DNA of 64,000 nucleotides from Poriferisodalis sp965116715 (GCA_965116715.1 OZ220724.1:2604001-2668000), one strand, 5' to 3'; shown: positions 48,866 to 58,162, counted from the first letter of the stretch. The notes: generated by a model from the sequence alone, not told the origin. A program made the numbers and translations.

Positions 48866-50086
48866 ATGAGCGCGACCGATGTGCCGGGTTCCGCTGGCTC
48901 GAACAATCCCCACGGCGTCAATGGCCCGAACGACACCGGCCGCGACTTGCGCATCGACCAGCGCACCGGTTCAGTGCTGGCCGAGCATGCTGCCTGGAAC
49001 GAGGAACACCGCCACCTCTCTGAGCACTCGCTCGCAGCCCTGCGCGACTCGGGCGCATTGCGGCTGCTGGTGCCTGCACGCGTCGGAGGCGACGAGCTGA
49101 CCTTCGCCGACATGGTCGCCAACGTGCGCGAGGCCGCCCTGTACGACGGCGCAGCGGCCTGGGTGCTGATGGTGCTGGTCGGGCACAGCTGGATGCTCGG
49201 CTCGATGAGCGAGGACCTCCAGGACGAGGTGTACGGGGCCGACCTCGACACGATCGTGCCGGGCTCGCTGGCGCCTGTCGGCTCGGCCACCGAGACCGAC
49301 GGCGGCTGGCTCGTCGACGGACGCTGGCCGTTCACCAGCGGCGCGGTCTGGGGCGACTGGTTCCTGCTGGGCTCACAGGTGCTCGAGCCCGGCGAGCGAC
49401 CCCGCCTGATCCACGTGGTGATGCCATGCGCCGACATCGAGGTTGACGACAACTGGTACGCGATCGGCCTGCGCGGCACCGGCTCGTGCGATGTCGTCGC
49501 CGAGCAGGCCTTCGTGCCCACCCATCGCATGCTCGACTCGGGCGAGCTGCTCGGCGCCCGCTCGCCGTGGTCGGCCCGCCACCGCACCTCGCTGTACCAC
49601 ACGCCGGTGCTGCCCGGGCTGGCGGTGCATGTCGCAGCGACGGCGCTCGGCCTCGCCCGGGCCGGGCTGGACGATGCCGCCGACCGCTTCGGCGTCCAGG
49701 ATGATCGCTACATGGGCACCTCCAAGTCGCGCCGACCGGGGCTGCACATGCGCCTGGCCGAGGCCAACTCCGAGGTGCGCTCAGCCGAGCTGCTCATCGA
49801 CGACACCATCGGGCTGCTGCGCCAGGCCGCAGAAGGCAACGACTCCAAGGCGCTGCGTGCCCACGCCAAGTACCAGGGCAGCTACGCCATCGAGCTGTGC
49901 CGCCGAGCGCTCGACCGGGTCACCACCGCAGCCGGCGGGCGGGCAGTCTTCGACGGCAGCCGGCTGCAGCAGGCCTTCCGGGACGTGACGATGGCCTCCC
50001 AGCACCAAGTCGCCGACCTCGACACGGTCGGCGAGGCCTACGGCCGCACCCGCCTCGGCATGGACCCCGGCCCCCACCCCCTGTAG
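48866..50086 (+). CDS. Acyl-CoA dehydrogenase-fold flavoprotein or class D flavin hydroxylase
   Basis: 406 residues. HLSEHSLAALRDSGALRLLVPARVGGDELTFADMVANVREAALYDGAAAWVLMV is the N-terminal helical domain, SLAPVGSATETDGGWLVDGRWPFTSGAVWGDWFLLG the beta domain, and the C-terminal helices hold TTAAGGRAVFDGSRLQQAFRDVTMASQHQVAD. The last segment and the Ala/Trp-rich middle are typical of HsaA/HpaB-like hydroxylases, which bind reduced flavin and hydroxylate aromatic or steroid-like substrates. The usual Glu of acyl-CoA dehydrogenases was not seen. Follows a CoA-transferase. Confidence 0.8.
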   Translation: MSATDVPGSAGSNNPHGVNGPNDTGRDLRIDQRTGSVLAEHAAWNEEHRHLSEHSLAALRDSGALRLLVPARVGGDELTFADMVANVREAALYDGAAAWVLMVLVGHSWMLGSMSEDLQDEVYGADLDTIVPGSLAPVGSATETDGGWLVDGRWPFTSGAVWGDWFLLGSQVLEPGERPRLIHVVMPCADIEVDDNWYAIGLRGTGSCDVVAEQAFVPTHRMLDSGELLGARSPWSARHRTSLYHTPVLPGLAVHVAATALGLARAGLDDAADRFGVQDDRYMGTSKSRRPGLHMRLAEANSEVRSAELLIDDTIGLLRQAAEGNDSKALRAHAKYQGSYAIELCRRALDRVTTAAGGRAVFDGSRLQQAFRDVTMASQHQVADLDTVGEAYGRTRLGMDPGPHPL

Positions 50087-50249
50087 CCCGGCCGACTAGC
50101 GCTCTGACGGCGGGCGGGCGGTCTTCGAAGCACCTGTGCAGGCCGAAATAGGTGACCCGGTGCGGACATGAACTGCTGAGATACTGGCGAAAGGCCGGTT
50201 CATGTCAGCGGTGCTCATCGGGCAGTGCCGCCGCTCCGGCAAGGAGATG

Positions 50250-51317
50250 ATGAACGTGAAGGCTCGCAAGGCGAGGCTGGCGGCAGCTATTGCGGCCGCG
50301 GCGTTGGTGGTGGCTGCATGCGGCGGCGATGGCGGCGGCGATGCCGGCAACGGTGACGGGGCAGATGCCGCGACGCAGGCGACATCTGCACCGGCCACCA
50401 CCGCACCACCCGCCACTACCGCGGCGCCCACGACGGCAGCACCGCCGGCGACAACCGCCGTCGGCGACTTGTCGACCGATGCGATGGGCCTGCTGATCGC
50501 CGCAATCGAGAACAGCGCTGCGCAATCGGTGCGCGGCGACATGCGCCTCGACATGGCCGAGATGGCGAGCGTGGCGGTGCAGTTCGAGACAGACGGCATC
50601 CAGAATCAGGCGATAACGATGCAGTTCGGGGAGATGATGGGTCCCGGTGGCGAGGGTCCAGGCATCGAGATCCGGTTCGTCGACGGCGCCCAGTACCTGC
50701 AGTTCGTGGTGCCCGAGGGGATGCAAGGCCTGCTCGGCGACGCCATGCCTGAGGGTTGGTTCACGCTCGACCCAGAGGCGATCGCCGAGATGGGCATCGT
50801 GTGCCCCTCACCCATGCCCGGCGGGACGCCGGCGAGCGGCGGGTGCCAGTTGCCGAACGACTACACCTTTCTGATCGAGCACGTGACCGGCGCCGAGATC
50901 GTCGGTCAGGACGATCTCGACGGGCTGGCCGTTGCCCATGCTCGGTTCACGGTCGATGCAGCGGCACTGGCCACCGAAGCGTCCGCCATGCTCGACGGTG
51001 GCGATGGCGGCGTCGGTGCAATTCCCTTCGGCGGCGACTTCGGGCCCGAGGAACTCATCTTCGAGGCCTGGATCGACGGTGATGGCCTCATCCGACGTCT
51101 GAGCCTCGACCTAGGCGCCGTCATGGAAGAGCTCATGGGCGACTCCGATGAGTCTGAGTCGGACAGCTTCGGGGACGCGTTCGCCGCCATGTTCGACATC
51201 ACCAACGTGCTCAACTACTACGACTACGGCGCCGACATCACCATCGAGGCGCCGCCGGCGGACGAGATCGTCGGCGATTTTGGCGACATGATGGGGGCGG
51301 GAATGGGAGCCGGCTGA
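50250..51317 (+). CDS. Lipoprotein of unknown function
   Basis: 355 residues from ATG 50250 (AAGGAG just upstream; ATG 50247 and GTG 50256 are alternatives, and an upstream frame to 50202 is possible but less signal-like). The N-terminus MNVKARKARLAAAIAAAALVVAACGG is a lipoprotein signal with lipobox VAAC. A Thr/Ala/Pro linker follows, then a beta-rich domain: MRLDMAEMASVAVQFETDGIQNQAITMQFGEMM, EIRFVDGAQYLQFVVPEGMQGLLGDAMPEGW and LIFEAWIDGDGLIRRLSLDLG. It resembles mycobacterial LppX/LprG-type lipoproteins in layout, although no exact family is claimed. The crotonase gene follows 13 bases later. Confidence 0.7.
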   Translation: MNVKARKARLAAAIAAAALVVAACGGDGGGDAGNGDGADAATQATSAPATTAPPATTAAPTTAAPPATTAVGDLSTDAMGLLIAAIENSAAQSVRGDMRLDMAEMASVAVQFETDGIQNQAITMQFGEMMGPGGEGPGIEIRFVDGAQYLQFVVPEGMQGLLGDAMPEGWFTLDPEAIAEMGIVCPSPMPGGTPASGGCQLPNDYTFLIEHVTGAEIVGQDDLDGLAVAHARFTVDAAALATEASAMLDGGDGGVGAIPFGGDFGPEELIFEAWIDGDGLIRRLSLDLGAVMEELMGDSDESESDSFGDAFAAMFDITNVLNYYDYGADITIEAPPADEIVGDFGDMMGAGMGAG

Positions 51318-51330
51318 CAGGAGAGCAGCG

Positions 51331-52125
51331 ATGTCGTTGGAATGGGAGACCGTGCGGGTGGACGGCGACGGGCCAGTGCGCCACTTGGTGCTGAACCGCC
51401 CGGAGGTTCACAACGCCGTCAACTCCCAGCTCATTGCAGACGTCCACGCTGCCTGCCTGGCACTTGACGCTGACCCCAGCGTGCGGGTGGCGATCGTGCG
51501 CGGCGAGGGCAAGAGCCTCTCCTCGGGCGCCGACCTCAAGCAGCAGCGCGGCACCAGCCTCGACGCCATGCTGGGCTCCAAGGCGGGCGCCCGTATGTAC
51601 GACACGCTGATGCATCTCAACGCCGTCACCATCTGCCTCTGCCACGGCTACATGATCGGCGGGGGCGGGGTGCTGCCCGCTGCGTGCGACTTCCGCATCG
51701 GCAGCCCGTCCATCAGCCTCACCCTCAACGAGGTCAGCATCGGCTTCAACCTGACCTGGCATTCGGTGCCGGCGCTGGTCAACCTGGTCGGCCCGCACCG
51801 CGCCAAGGAGATGCTCATCCTGGGCCGCACCTACGGCATGGAGGAACTGGACAGGTGGGGCTTCTTCACCGACACGGTGTCCAGCGACGACGATCTGGTG
51901 CCCGCCGCCGAGCGCCTGGCAGAAGCCGTCGTGAACCAGCCGCCGGTGCCGGTCACCTCGTCGAAGGCATCCATCAACGCGCAAGCCATGCCGCTCGGGC
52001 GGGCGATCAACCACCTCGACCACGTCGCCGTGGGCTACATGGGCAAGAGCGAGAGCTCGCGCACCGCCGTGCGCAGCTACTTCGACCGGGACGACCCGGA
52101 CGCCCGCGCCTGGTCCGACGACTGA
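51331..52125 (+). CDS. Enoyl-CoA hydratase/isomerase-like protein
   Basis: 264 residues. The crotonase fold: HLVLNRPEVHNAVNSQLIADVHAACLALDADPSVRVAIVRGEGKSLSSGADL, then VTICLCHGYMIGGGGVLPAACDFRIGS and PALVNLVGPHRAKEMLILGRTYGMEELDRWGF. In canonical hydratases two Glu residues follow the GGG loop; here Gly-Gly-Gly-Val-Leu replaces them, so the reaction may differ. Its stop lies 8 bases from the cupredoxin gene, and it follows a lipoprotein gene. It may act with the upstream CoA-transferase. Confidence 0.85.
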   Translation: MSLEWETVRVDGDGPVRHLVLNRPEVHNAVNSQLIADVHAACLALDADPSVRVAIVRGEGKSLSSGADLKQQRGTSLDAMLGSKAGARMYDTLMHLNAVTICLCHGYMIGGGGVLPAACDFRIGSPSISLTLNEVSIGFNLTWHSVPALVNLVGPHRAKEMLILGRTYGMEELDRWGFFTDTVSSDDDLVPAAERLAEAVVNQPPVPVTSSKASINAQAMPLGRAINHLDHVAVGYMGKSESSRTAVRSYFDRDDPDARAWSDD

Positions 52126-52133
52126 GCAGGACG

Positions 52134-52616
52134 ATGGCTGGTTCCGACGGCACTGGGTCCCCTGGCGCTGGGGCCGACGGTGTCGAGCGCGAGGGTCTCG
52201 GCTCTGGCGACGAGCCGGCCGACGCTGTTGGATCAAGCCGTCGCGACCGGGGCTGGCCCAACCAGCGAACCCTGCTGCTGTACCTGGTAGGCGGGCTGCT
52301 GATTGCCACGATCCCCGTGGTGGTGGCGCGCTTCGTCGACCAGCCCCCCGGCGAGACCTACACCATCGACATCCCGCCGGGCACGGCGGAGCGGCTGGCT
52401 GCCGGCGAGGAAGTCGAGGTCATTCCCGACGAACTGGACTTGACGCTGCGCGATGTGCTGCTCATCGTGAACCGTGACTCGGTGGCGCACACCATCGGCC
52501 CGTTCGAGATCGGGCCGGGCGAGCAGTCCGAGCACTCGTTCAACGAGGTGGCCGCCATCAGCGCCTACTGCTCGCTGCACCCCTCCGGCAGCATCAGCAT
52601 CTCCATCGGCGAGTGA
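52134..52616 (+). CDS. Membrane-anchored cupredoxin-like protein
   Basis: 160 residues from ATG 52134. An acidic/Gly N-terminal tail is followed by one membrane helix (LLLYLVGGLLIATIPVVVARFV, about 47-68). The outer domain has LRDVLLIVNRDSVAHTIGPFEIGPG and SFNEVAAISAYCSLHPSGSISISI. His119, Cys146 and His149 fit a type 1 copper site, but the usual axial Met is absent. It could carry electrons or bind copper outside the membrane. It lies 8 bases after the hydratase gene and is probably co-transcribed. Confidence 0.8.
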   Translation: MAGSDGTGSPGAGADGVEREGLGSGDEPADAVGSSRRDRGWPNQRTLLLYLVGGLLIATIPVVVARFVDQPPGETYTIDIPPGTAERLAAGEEVEVIPDELDLTLRDVLLIVNRDSVAHTIGPFEIGPGEQSEHSFNEVAAISAYCSLHPSGSISISIGE

Positions 52617-52639
52617 ACCAACGCGCCTGACCCCTACCC

Positions 52640-53512
52640 CTACCTGCAGGCCGGCAAGGCCTCGTCGGCAAACTGAACGACGGCATCCTCCGGTCGGCCC
52701 ATGCGCAGCGCCGCCGTGTTGACCAGCAGCCGCTGCACGCCGTGGTCGCGGTAGATCTGCAGCCCTTCGAGACCCTCGCGGTGGTAGTTCCAGTACGCGG
52801 TCAGCGCCAGCTCGGCGGGGTCACGCCCCTGGCGGTCGCACTCGGCGTGCATCTCGCCGACCAGGCGCTTGAAGTCGTCGAGGTCCTTGTGGATCACGTA
52901 CCAACCGTCGCCCCGGGCCACCAAGCGTCGGATGGCCGGCGGCGTTGTGCCGCCGATGAGCAGCGGCATACGGGGCCGCTGTGCCGGTGTCGGCAGCATC
53001 GAGAACCCCGTCCAGTCCACGAACTCGCCCCGGAAGTCCACGTCCTCCCCGGACCATGCCGCGGTCATGGCGTCGATGTACTCGTCGGCCCGGGCGCCGC
53101 GGCGGCCGAACGGCACGCCCAGCGCGTCGAATTCCTCCTCCAGCCAGCCCACGCCCACGCCCAGCTCCAGCCGCCCGCCCGACAGATGGTCCAGCGATGA
53201 CGCCTGTTTGGCGAAGTACAGAGCGTTGGCCTGGGTGACGATGTTGACGCCGGTACCGAGCCGCAGGTGCTGCGTGGCGCCGGCCACGAACGTCAGCGCG
53301 ATGAACGGGTCGGTGAAGCCTTGGTCCGACGGGATCGCCAGCTTGCCGCTGGGGTTGTACGGGTACTGGCTCTCGTAGTCGTGCGGCACGATCACGTGCT
53401 CGAACGTCCACACCGATTCGTAGCCGAGCTCCTCGAGCTGCTGGGCGAACGAACGCAGATACCCGGGGTCGAGGTACGCGGCCGAGTTAATGGGGGTGAT
53501 GCCGACGTGCAT
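52640..53512 (-). CDS. LLM-class F420-dependent oxidoreductase
   Basis: 290 residues from ATG 53512. The luciferase-like fold is clear: MHVGITPINSAAYLDPGYLRSFAQQLEELGYESVWTFEHVIVPH, RLGTGVNIVTQANALYFAKQASSLDHLSGGRLELGVGVGWLEEEFDALG, and PLLIGGTTPPAIRRLVARGDGWYV. The pattern matches the mycobacterial F420-dependent group (TIGR03619-like). It would reduce or oxidise an organic substrate with F420. The gene is convergent with the cupredoxin gene. Confidence 0.9.
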   Translation of the reverse strand: MHVGITPINSAAYLDPGYLRSFAQQLEELGYESVWTFEHVIVPHDYESQYPYNPSGKLAIPSDQGFTDPFIALTFVAGATQHLRLGTGVNIVTQANALYFAKQASSLDHLSGGRLELGVGVGWLEEEFDALGVPFGRRGARADEYIDAMTAAWSGEDVDFRGEFVDWTGFSMLPTPAQRPRMPLLIGGTTPPAIRRLVARGDGWYVIHKDLDDFKRLVGEMHAECDRQGRDPAELALTAYWNYHREGLEGLQIYRDHGVQRLLVNTAALRMGRPEDAVVQFADEALPACR

Positions 53513-53635
53513 CTGCGGGACTGTACGCAACCCCTGTGACAGGTGCCGGTGGCCCCGCCGGCCCAGCGCTCCGCGCAGCCGTGCATGCAGCGGCCCGGTG
53601 CGCCAAGCTGTTGCGATGCCAGGGGGGAAGTCACT

Positions 53636-54979
53636 GTGACCGACGCAGTGTTCTCGGTGCGGCGCGCCCCGACCTACACCGAATCTGACAGAGAGCGCAT
53701 CCAAAAGCGGACGATCGTCGTGCTCATCGCCAGTCAGGCCGCGGGCGGATTCGGACTCGTCGCGACCTACATCGTGAGCGCGCTGCTCGCGCAGGACATC
53801 ACCGGCAGCGCGACGCTTGGCACCGTCGCTGCGAGCTGCCTGTCCATCGGATCTGCCGGGGTGGCGGTTCCGATGTCGCGCCTCATGAACCGCTATGGGC
53901 GCCGGTCGGGCTTGCGCTTCGGTTACCTCGTCGGCGCCGGTGGCGCCACTGCTGCGGTCTTGGGTGCGATCCTGCTCAGCTATCCGCTGCTGTGCTTGGG
54001 CGTGTTTGGCGCCGGTGCGGGCAACGCCGCGAACCTCGCGACCCGCTACGCAGCGTCGGATCTTGCGCCGGAGCACCGCAGGGCCAGCACGATCAGCATG
54101 ATCGTGTTGGCGACCACGTTCGGCTCGGCGGCAGGATCCGCAGTGTCGGGCTTCGCCAGCGAAGTCGGCGTCGTGCTCGGCTTGCCGGACAAGACCGGCT
54201 CCTATGCGTTCGCCGGCATCATGTTCCTGGTTGCAGCCGCGATCGTCGAGCTGTTCCTGCGGCCCGACCCGATGAGCGTTGCCGAGGATCTCTCCTACTC
54301 GGCGCAGATGGATGCCGACGCTGCACCGGCACAACAGGCGCCGTCGACCCGCGAGGCAGTGTCCCTGATCTGGCAGAAGCCCGAGGCTCGGCTGGCGGTC
54401 TTGGCGATGGTGGTCGGTCAGCTGACGATGGTGGGCGTCATGGCGCTGACGCCGTTGCACATGGATGCCGGCGGCCAGACCCAGAACGTCATCGGGTTCA
54501 TGATGGCCTTCCACATCTTCGGCATGTACCTCTTCTCGCCTGTGGTGGGCCATCTCACCGATCGGATTGGCAGCTACCCCATGCTGTACATCGCCGGCGG
54601 GCTCTGCACCTGGGGGGCGTGGTGGGCCGCAGTGACCCCGCCGGAGGGAGTGCTGGGCGTGTTCATGGGGAACTTCCTGGTCGGTCTCGGCTGGTGCTTC
54701 GGGGTCATCGCCGGGTCGAACCTGATGGTGGCGCTCTACCCGCTCCATCAGCGAGTGGCGGTCCAGGGAGTCGGCGACTTCGCGATGCTCGGCGCGGGGG
54801 CCGCCGCAGGCTTGAGCTCGGGCGCGCTGTACACGATCTTCCAGTACAGCGGTGTCAACTACGCGAACGCCGCATTCGGGCTGGCGTTGATTGTGGCCAC
54901 GTTCTTCACCTACACCGGCGTGCGGCGGGCGACGCGACGGCCGCAGCATCAGCAGCAAGCGGTGGCCGTCGGCGGCTGA
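53636..54979 (+). CDS. MFS transporter
   Basis: 447 residues from GTG 53636, with AGGGGGGAAG upstream. Twelve membrane helices fit: VVLIASQAAGGFGLVATYIVSALLAQ, TLGTVAASCLSIGSAGVAVPMSRLMNRYGRRSGLRFGYLVGAGGATAAVLGAILL (the R-x-G-R motif of MFS loops), and so on to FGLALIVATFFTYTGV. The middle loop (about 210-260) is acidic. The family is drug-type exporter (DHA1-like) by organisation. Substrate unknown. Confidence 0.9.
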   Translation: MTDAVFSVRRAPTYTESDRERIQKRTIVVLIASQAAGGFGLVATYIVSALLAQDITGSATLGTVAASCLSIGSAGVAVPMSRLMNRYGRRSGLRFGYLVGAGGATAAVLGAILLSYPLLCLGVFGAGAGNAANLATRYAASDLAPEHRRASTISMIVLATTFGSAAGSAVSGFASEVGVVLGLPDKTGSYAFAGIMFLVAAAIVELFLRPDPMSVAEDLSYSAQMDADAAPAQQAPSTREAVSLIWQKPEARLAVLAMVVGQLTMVGVMALTPLHMDAGGQTQNVIGFMMAFHIFGMYLFSPVVGHLTDRIGSYPMLYIAGGLCTWGAWWAAVTPPEGVLGVFMGNFLVGLGWCFGVIAGSNLMVALYPLHQRVAVQGVGDFAMLGAGAAAGLSSGALYTIFQYSGVNYANAAFGLALIVATFFTYTGVRRATRRPQHQQQAVAVGG

Positions 54980-55072
54980 CCCGCGGCAGCTACCGAGAGC
55001 CCGGCTATCGGGCGACTGCACGGCATCTGCGGCTGGGCGGACTCAGGCGAGCATGGTGGGCTGCCGTCCGAT

Positions 55073-55894
55073 CTAGGGCGCCGTGAACGTGTACTCGTGC
55101 TCGCCGTTGAGGGTGATGTAGATGGTCTCGCCGCTGGCGATCTCGCCGAGGTGCACGATGGCGTCGAGCTCGAGGTCGCGTTCTGAGCAGTCCTGTGCCC
55201 ACGGCAGCGGTGAGGGCACGAAGGCCGTCACCGTGACGTTGTAACGGCTGCCGTCGCGGGCTGCTTCCTCGCGCCCGATGTGGTAGCAGCCGTCATCACG
55301 TGAGATGGCGAAGTTGACCCGCAGGTAGCCGTCGCTGCGGGCACTGGTCACGCCCTCCCACAGCATCTCGACGCCAGTGACATGCACCGGCGCCTCCACC
55401 CGCTGGGGATCGGTGCGGCTCCAGCCCTCAGGTGCCAGCTCGGGCGGCGGCTCCACCATCACCAGTGTCATGTCGACACGCCGGGGGTTGCCCCTGGTGA
55501 TCACGTCGTACGCGGTGTCGTTGGTGAAGGCCATCCGGCCGTCGCCCTCGGTGATCACGGCCGAGACGGAGTACGTGTTGCGGTCGTCGATCTCGTCGCT
55601 CGCATAACGCAGGTCGAAGTCGATCGGCACCTGGCCCGGATTGGGAATCGTCTGCTCGGCGATGAGCACCGCAGCGGCATCGGCGTAGCTCGTGTCGCGA
55701 AGCTGCACCGTCACGACCGCATCAGGAGTCAGCGCAATGCGCTCCCGGTAGGTGATGGTGCCGCGCACCGACGCGTCAGCACCCACCGGCTCGATCCCGA
55801 CCTCGATGGTCGTGTCGTAGGCGCACGCACCCGTGACGAGCACGAGTCCGAGTGCCAGGCCGGCCAGCGGGAGTGCTCTGCGGATGAGATGCAT
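55073..55894 (-). CDS. YbaY-family lipoprotein
   Basis: 273 residues from ATG 55894 (the frame is open to 55921). Signal ALPLAGLALGLVLVTGACAYD carries a lipobox (GAC). The first domain, ASVRGTITYRERIALTPDAVVTVQLRDTSYADAAAVLIAEQTIPNPGQVPIDFDLRY, is the YbaY/META-like beta domain found in lipoproteins that suppress envelope stress. The second half, EGWSRTDPQRVEAPVHVTGVEMLWEG, and the end (HLGEIASGETIYITLNGEHEYTF) are not recognised. The gene stands alone. Confidence 0.8.
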   Translation of the reverse strand: MHLIRRALPLAGLALGLVLVTGACAYDTTIEVGIEPVGADASVRGTITYRERIALTPDAVVTVQLRDTSYADAAAVLIAEQTIPNPGQVPIDFDLRYASDEIDDRNTYSVSAVITEGDGRMAFTNDTAYDVITRGNPRRVDMTLVMVEPPPELAPEGWSRTDPQRVEAPVHVTGVEMLWEGVTSARSDGYLRVNFAISRDDGCYHIGREEAARDGSRYNVTVTAFVPSPLPWAQDCSERDLELDAIVHLGEIASGETIYITLNGEHEYTFTAP

Positions 55895-55983
55895 GGATTC
55901 GAACCTTGCCGGGCGTCGCATGGCGCGCCGCCGTCGATCGTCACCATTTCAACGCATCGATGCCTGCGCCGGTTCCCCCCCCA

Positions 55984-56865
55984 TCAACCGACCGTTGTTG
56001 ATGGAGCATCCGCTTGCAGGGAGGCCAGCAGCGAGCCCTGCTGGCCGAGCGGCTCGACACCCAGCGTGGTGAAGATGCACCAGTAGAGGCTGATGTCCGA
56101 GGAGATGATGGGCACGCCGAGCTGCGCTTCGATGCCGGCGGCCAGGCTCACGAAGCGGCGTGGCAGCCCGTCAGCGCCCCGGTAGTTGGACATGCCGTTG
56201 ACCAGCACGGCGTCCACGTCCGGCGCCTGCTGAACGGTGTACTCGCACGACCGCAGCGCCAAGTCGCTGGGGAAGATCCAGACGCAGTCGTTCACCTCGT
56301 CCTGGGTGGCGTACCAGCCCTGGTCGACGAAGTTCCCCGCCCACACCACGTCGATGCCGGCACTGCGCAGGAACCGCACCACGCCGTCGCGCCAGTCGGG
56401 CCAGAAGTACACGGCGTTGAGAGCAACCCGCTCGTAGCCCTGTGCCTCGCAGGCCTCCACCAGCGTCAGCCCGGCCATGTGGAACGGCGTCTCGTACTTC
56501 TCGGACATCTCGGCGGTGAAGCGGCGGATGTCGGCAGCGTCGGTGCCGGCGGCGTGCACCCAGTTCGTGCCCACCTGCCCGACCACATCGGCGCCGCTGT
56601 TGGCCAGGCAGTGCACGGTCTCCTCGAGCAGGTGGAACAGGCCGGCCCGGTCGCTGAGCCGGTGCGCGTAGCCGGGAGCGTGCAGCAGGCGACCGTGCAC
56701 GCCCACCGACGGCGGGCACATGCGCAGGAAGTCGGTGGGGGCCGCGTCGAAGTCCATCGGCGGAGCGGTGAAGCCGACCTGGTGCGGGAACAGCTTCTTC
56801 GCCGGGTCGGACCACTTGGCAGGCTTGCTGGCCCGTTCGCTCAGGCACGCAGGCGCATCAGCCAC
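55984..56865 (-). CDS. Asp/Glu-racemase-superfamily protein (maleate isomerase-like)
   Basis: 293 residues from GTG 56865, which overlaps the SDR stop by 8 bases. The core FHLLEETVHCLANSGADVVGQVGTNWVHAAG, SEKYETPFHMAGLTLVEACEAQGYERVALNAVYFWPDW and LVNGMSNYRG matches the maleate isomerase and arylmalonate decarboxylase group. Catalytic enzymes of this group carry one Cys in the first loop and another in the second; here the positions read Gly-Thr-Asn and Gly-Met-Ser, so neither Cys is present. It may be an altered enzyme or a non-enzymatic member. Encoded with the SDR at 56858. Confidence 0.7.
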   Translation of the reverse strand: MADAPACLSERASKPAKWSDPAKKLFPHQVGFTAPPMDFDAAPTDFLRMCPPSVGVHGRLLHAPGYAHRLSDRAGLFHLLEETVHCLANSGADVVGQVGTNWVHAAGTDAADIRRFTAEMSEKYETPFHMAGLTLVEACEAQGYERVALNAVYFWPDWRDGVVRFLRSAGIDVVWAGNFVDQGWYATQDEVNDCVWIFPSDLALRSCEYTVQQAPDVDAVLVNGMSNYRGADGLPRRFVSLAAGIEAQLGVPIISSDISLYWCIFTTLGVEPLGQQGSLLASLQADAPSTTVG

Positions 56866-57592
56866 CGATGGGGCTCTGGGCGGTGAGTCCACCGTCCACA
56901 GTAAACACGCTGCCCGAAACGAAGCTGGCCATCGGGGAGGCCAGCCAGGCGACCGCATTGGCCACGTCGTCAGGCGTGCCGAGGCGGCCGACAGGGTGGC
57001 GCCGGAGGGCTTCGATGCGAGCGGCTTCGGGGTCTGGCTGCATGTCGAATGCGGCGTCCGCCAGGGCGGTGCTGATCCAGCCGGGGCTGACCGCCACGCA
57101 GCGGATGCCTTGGTGGCCGTGGTCGATGGCGATGGCCCGGGTGAGCGCTTCGACGGCGCCCTTGGAGGCGCTGTAGACGGCCATGCCGGCGTCGGCGTGG
57201 GTGGCGGCGATCGAGGCGATGTTGATGATGACGCCGCCGTCTGGCTGACCCGACATCTGCTGCACCGCTGCCCGGCACATGTTGAACACGCCCCGGACGT
57301 TGGTGTTGACGACGAGGTCGAAGTCGTCATCGGTGGTGTCGGCGATGGTCTTCTCCACTTGCACCCCGGCGTTGTTGACGACGGCATCGAGCGAACCGAA
57401 GCGCTCGACGGCAGCGGCCACCGCAGCGTCGGCCTGTGCGGGGTCGGCCACGTCGGTCTGCAGCCACGCAGCCCCGTCGATGTCGGGCTCGCTGCGGCTG
57501 CCGGTCAGCACGTCCCAGCCATCGGCGACGAATCGGCGGGCGATCGCCTCTCCGATCCCCGAACTCGCCCCCGTCACCACCACGCTGCCCAT
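56858..57592 (-). CDS. Short-chain dehydrogenase/reductase
   Basis: 244 residues from ATG 57592. SVVVTGASSGIGEAIARRF, VVNNAGVQVEKTI, IINIASIAATHADAGMAVYSASKGAVEALTRAI and FVSGSVFTVDGG define a classical SDR with the full Ser-Tyr-Lys set. It shares an 8-base overlap with the racemase-like gene downstream, so the two belong to one transcript. Together they could convert a keto-acid intermediate, but nothing in the sequence identifies it. Confidence 0.92.
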   Translation of the reverse strand: MGSVVVTGASSGIGEAIARRFVADGWDVLTGSRSEPDIDGAAWLQTDVADPAQADAAVAAAVERFGSLDAVVNNAGVQVEKTIADTTDDDFDLVVNTNVRGVFNMCRAAVQQMSGQPDGGVIINIASIAATHADAGMAVYSASKGAVEALTRAIAIDHGHQGIRCVAVSPGWISTALADAAFDMQPDPEAARIEALRRHPVGRLGTPDDVANAVAWLASPMASFVSGSVFTVDGGLTAQSPIGG

Positions 57593-57764
57593 GCTCGCCC
57601 TCCCTTGTGGCCGTGGCTTCGCCGCACCCGCACGTCGCGGTCCTTGGCCTCCGCCGCATGATGCCGATCGCTCGTCACAGTTGGCAGGATGGCAGCATGG
57701 CGCATCCGAAGCGTGCCATCGGCACGTGCCACGCGAAGTGCGGATTGCCCGCAAGGGCCCACCG

Positions 57765-58151
57765 ATGAGCATCGTGGGCATCGAGCACGTGCAGCTGGCG
57801 ATGCCGCCGGGCCGCGAGGACGACGCGCAGGCGTTCTATGAGGGCCTGCTCGGCCTGCCCCGGGTGCCCAAGCCGCCGCACCTGGAGGTCCGGGGCGGCT
57901 GCTGGTTCGAGAGCGATTCGGGGTCCAGCGCCGTCAAGATTCACCTTGGCGTAGAGGACCCATTCCGGCCTGCCCGCAAAGCCCACCCCGCCCTGCTCGT
58001 GCACGATCTCGCCGCGTTGGTCGAGCAGTTGCGGGCGGCGGGTGTCACCGTGCGCGACGACGAGTCGCTCGAGGGGTACGACCGCGTCTACGTGGACGAT
58101 CCCTTCGGCAACCGCCTCGAATTGATGGAGCCGCTGGAGCCTCGCTCCTGA
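57765..58151 (+). CDS. VOC-family glyoxalase-like protein
   Basis: 128 residues from ATG 57765. The two beta-alpha modules read SIVGIEHVQLAMPPGREDDAQAFYEGLLGLPRVPKPPHLEVRGGCWFESDSGSSAVKIHLGVEDPFRPARKAHPALLVHDLAAL, then YDRVYVDDPFGNRLELMEPL. Metal ligands are likely His8, His60-like and the final Glu in RLELME. Substrate unknown. It is convergent with the FAD oxidoreductase and divergent from the SDR. Confidence 0.85.
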   Translation: MSIVGIEHVQLAMPPGREDDAQAFYEGLLGLPRVPKPPHLEVRGGCWFESDSGSSAVKIHLGVEDPFRPARKAHPALLVHDLAALVEQLRAAGVTVRDDESLEGYDRVYVDDPFGNRLELMEPLEPRS

Positions 58152-58162
58152 GCGGGCGATGA

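Noticed and set aside
52640..55021. A 793-codon minus-strand frame continuing upstream of the LLM gene
   Set aside because: The part beyond 53512 is antisense to the MFS transporter gene and shows no domain.
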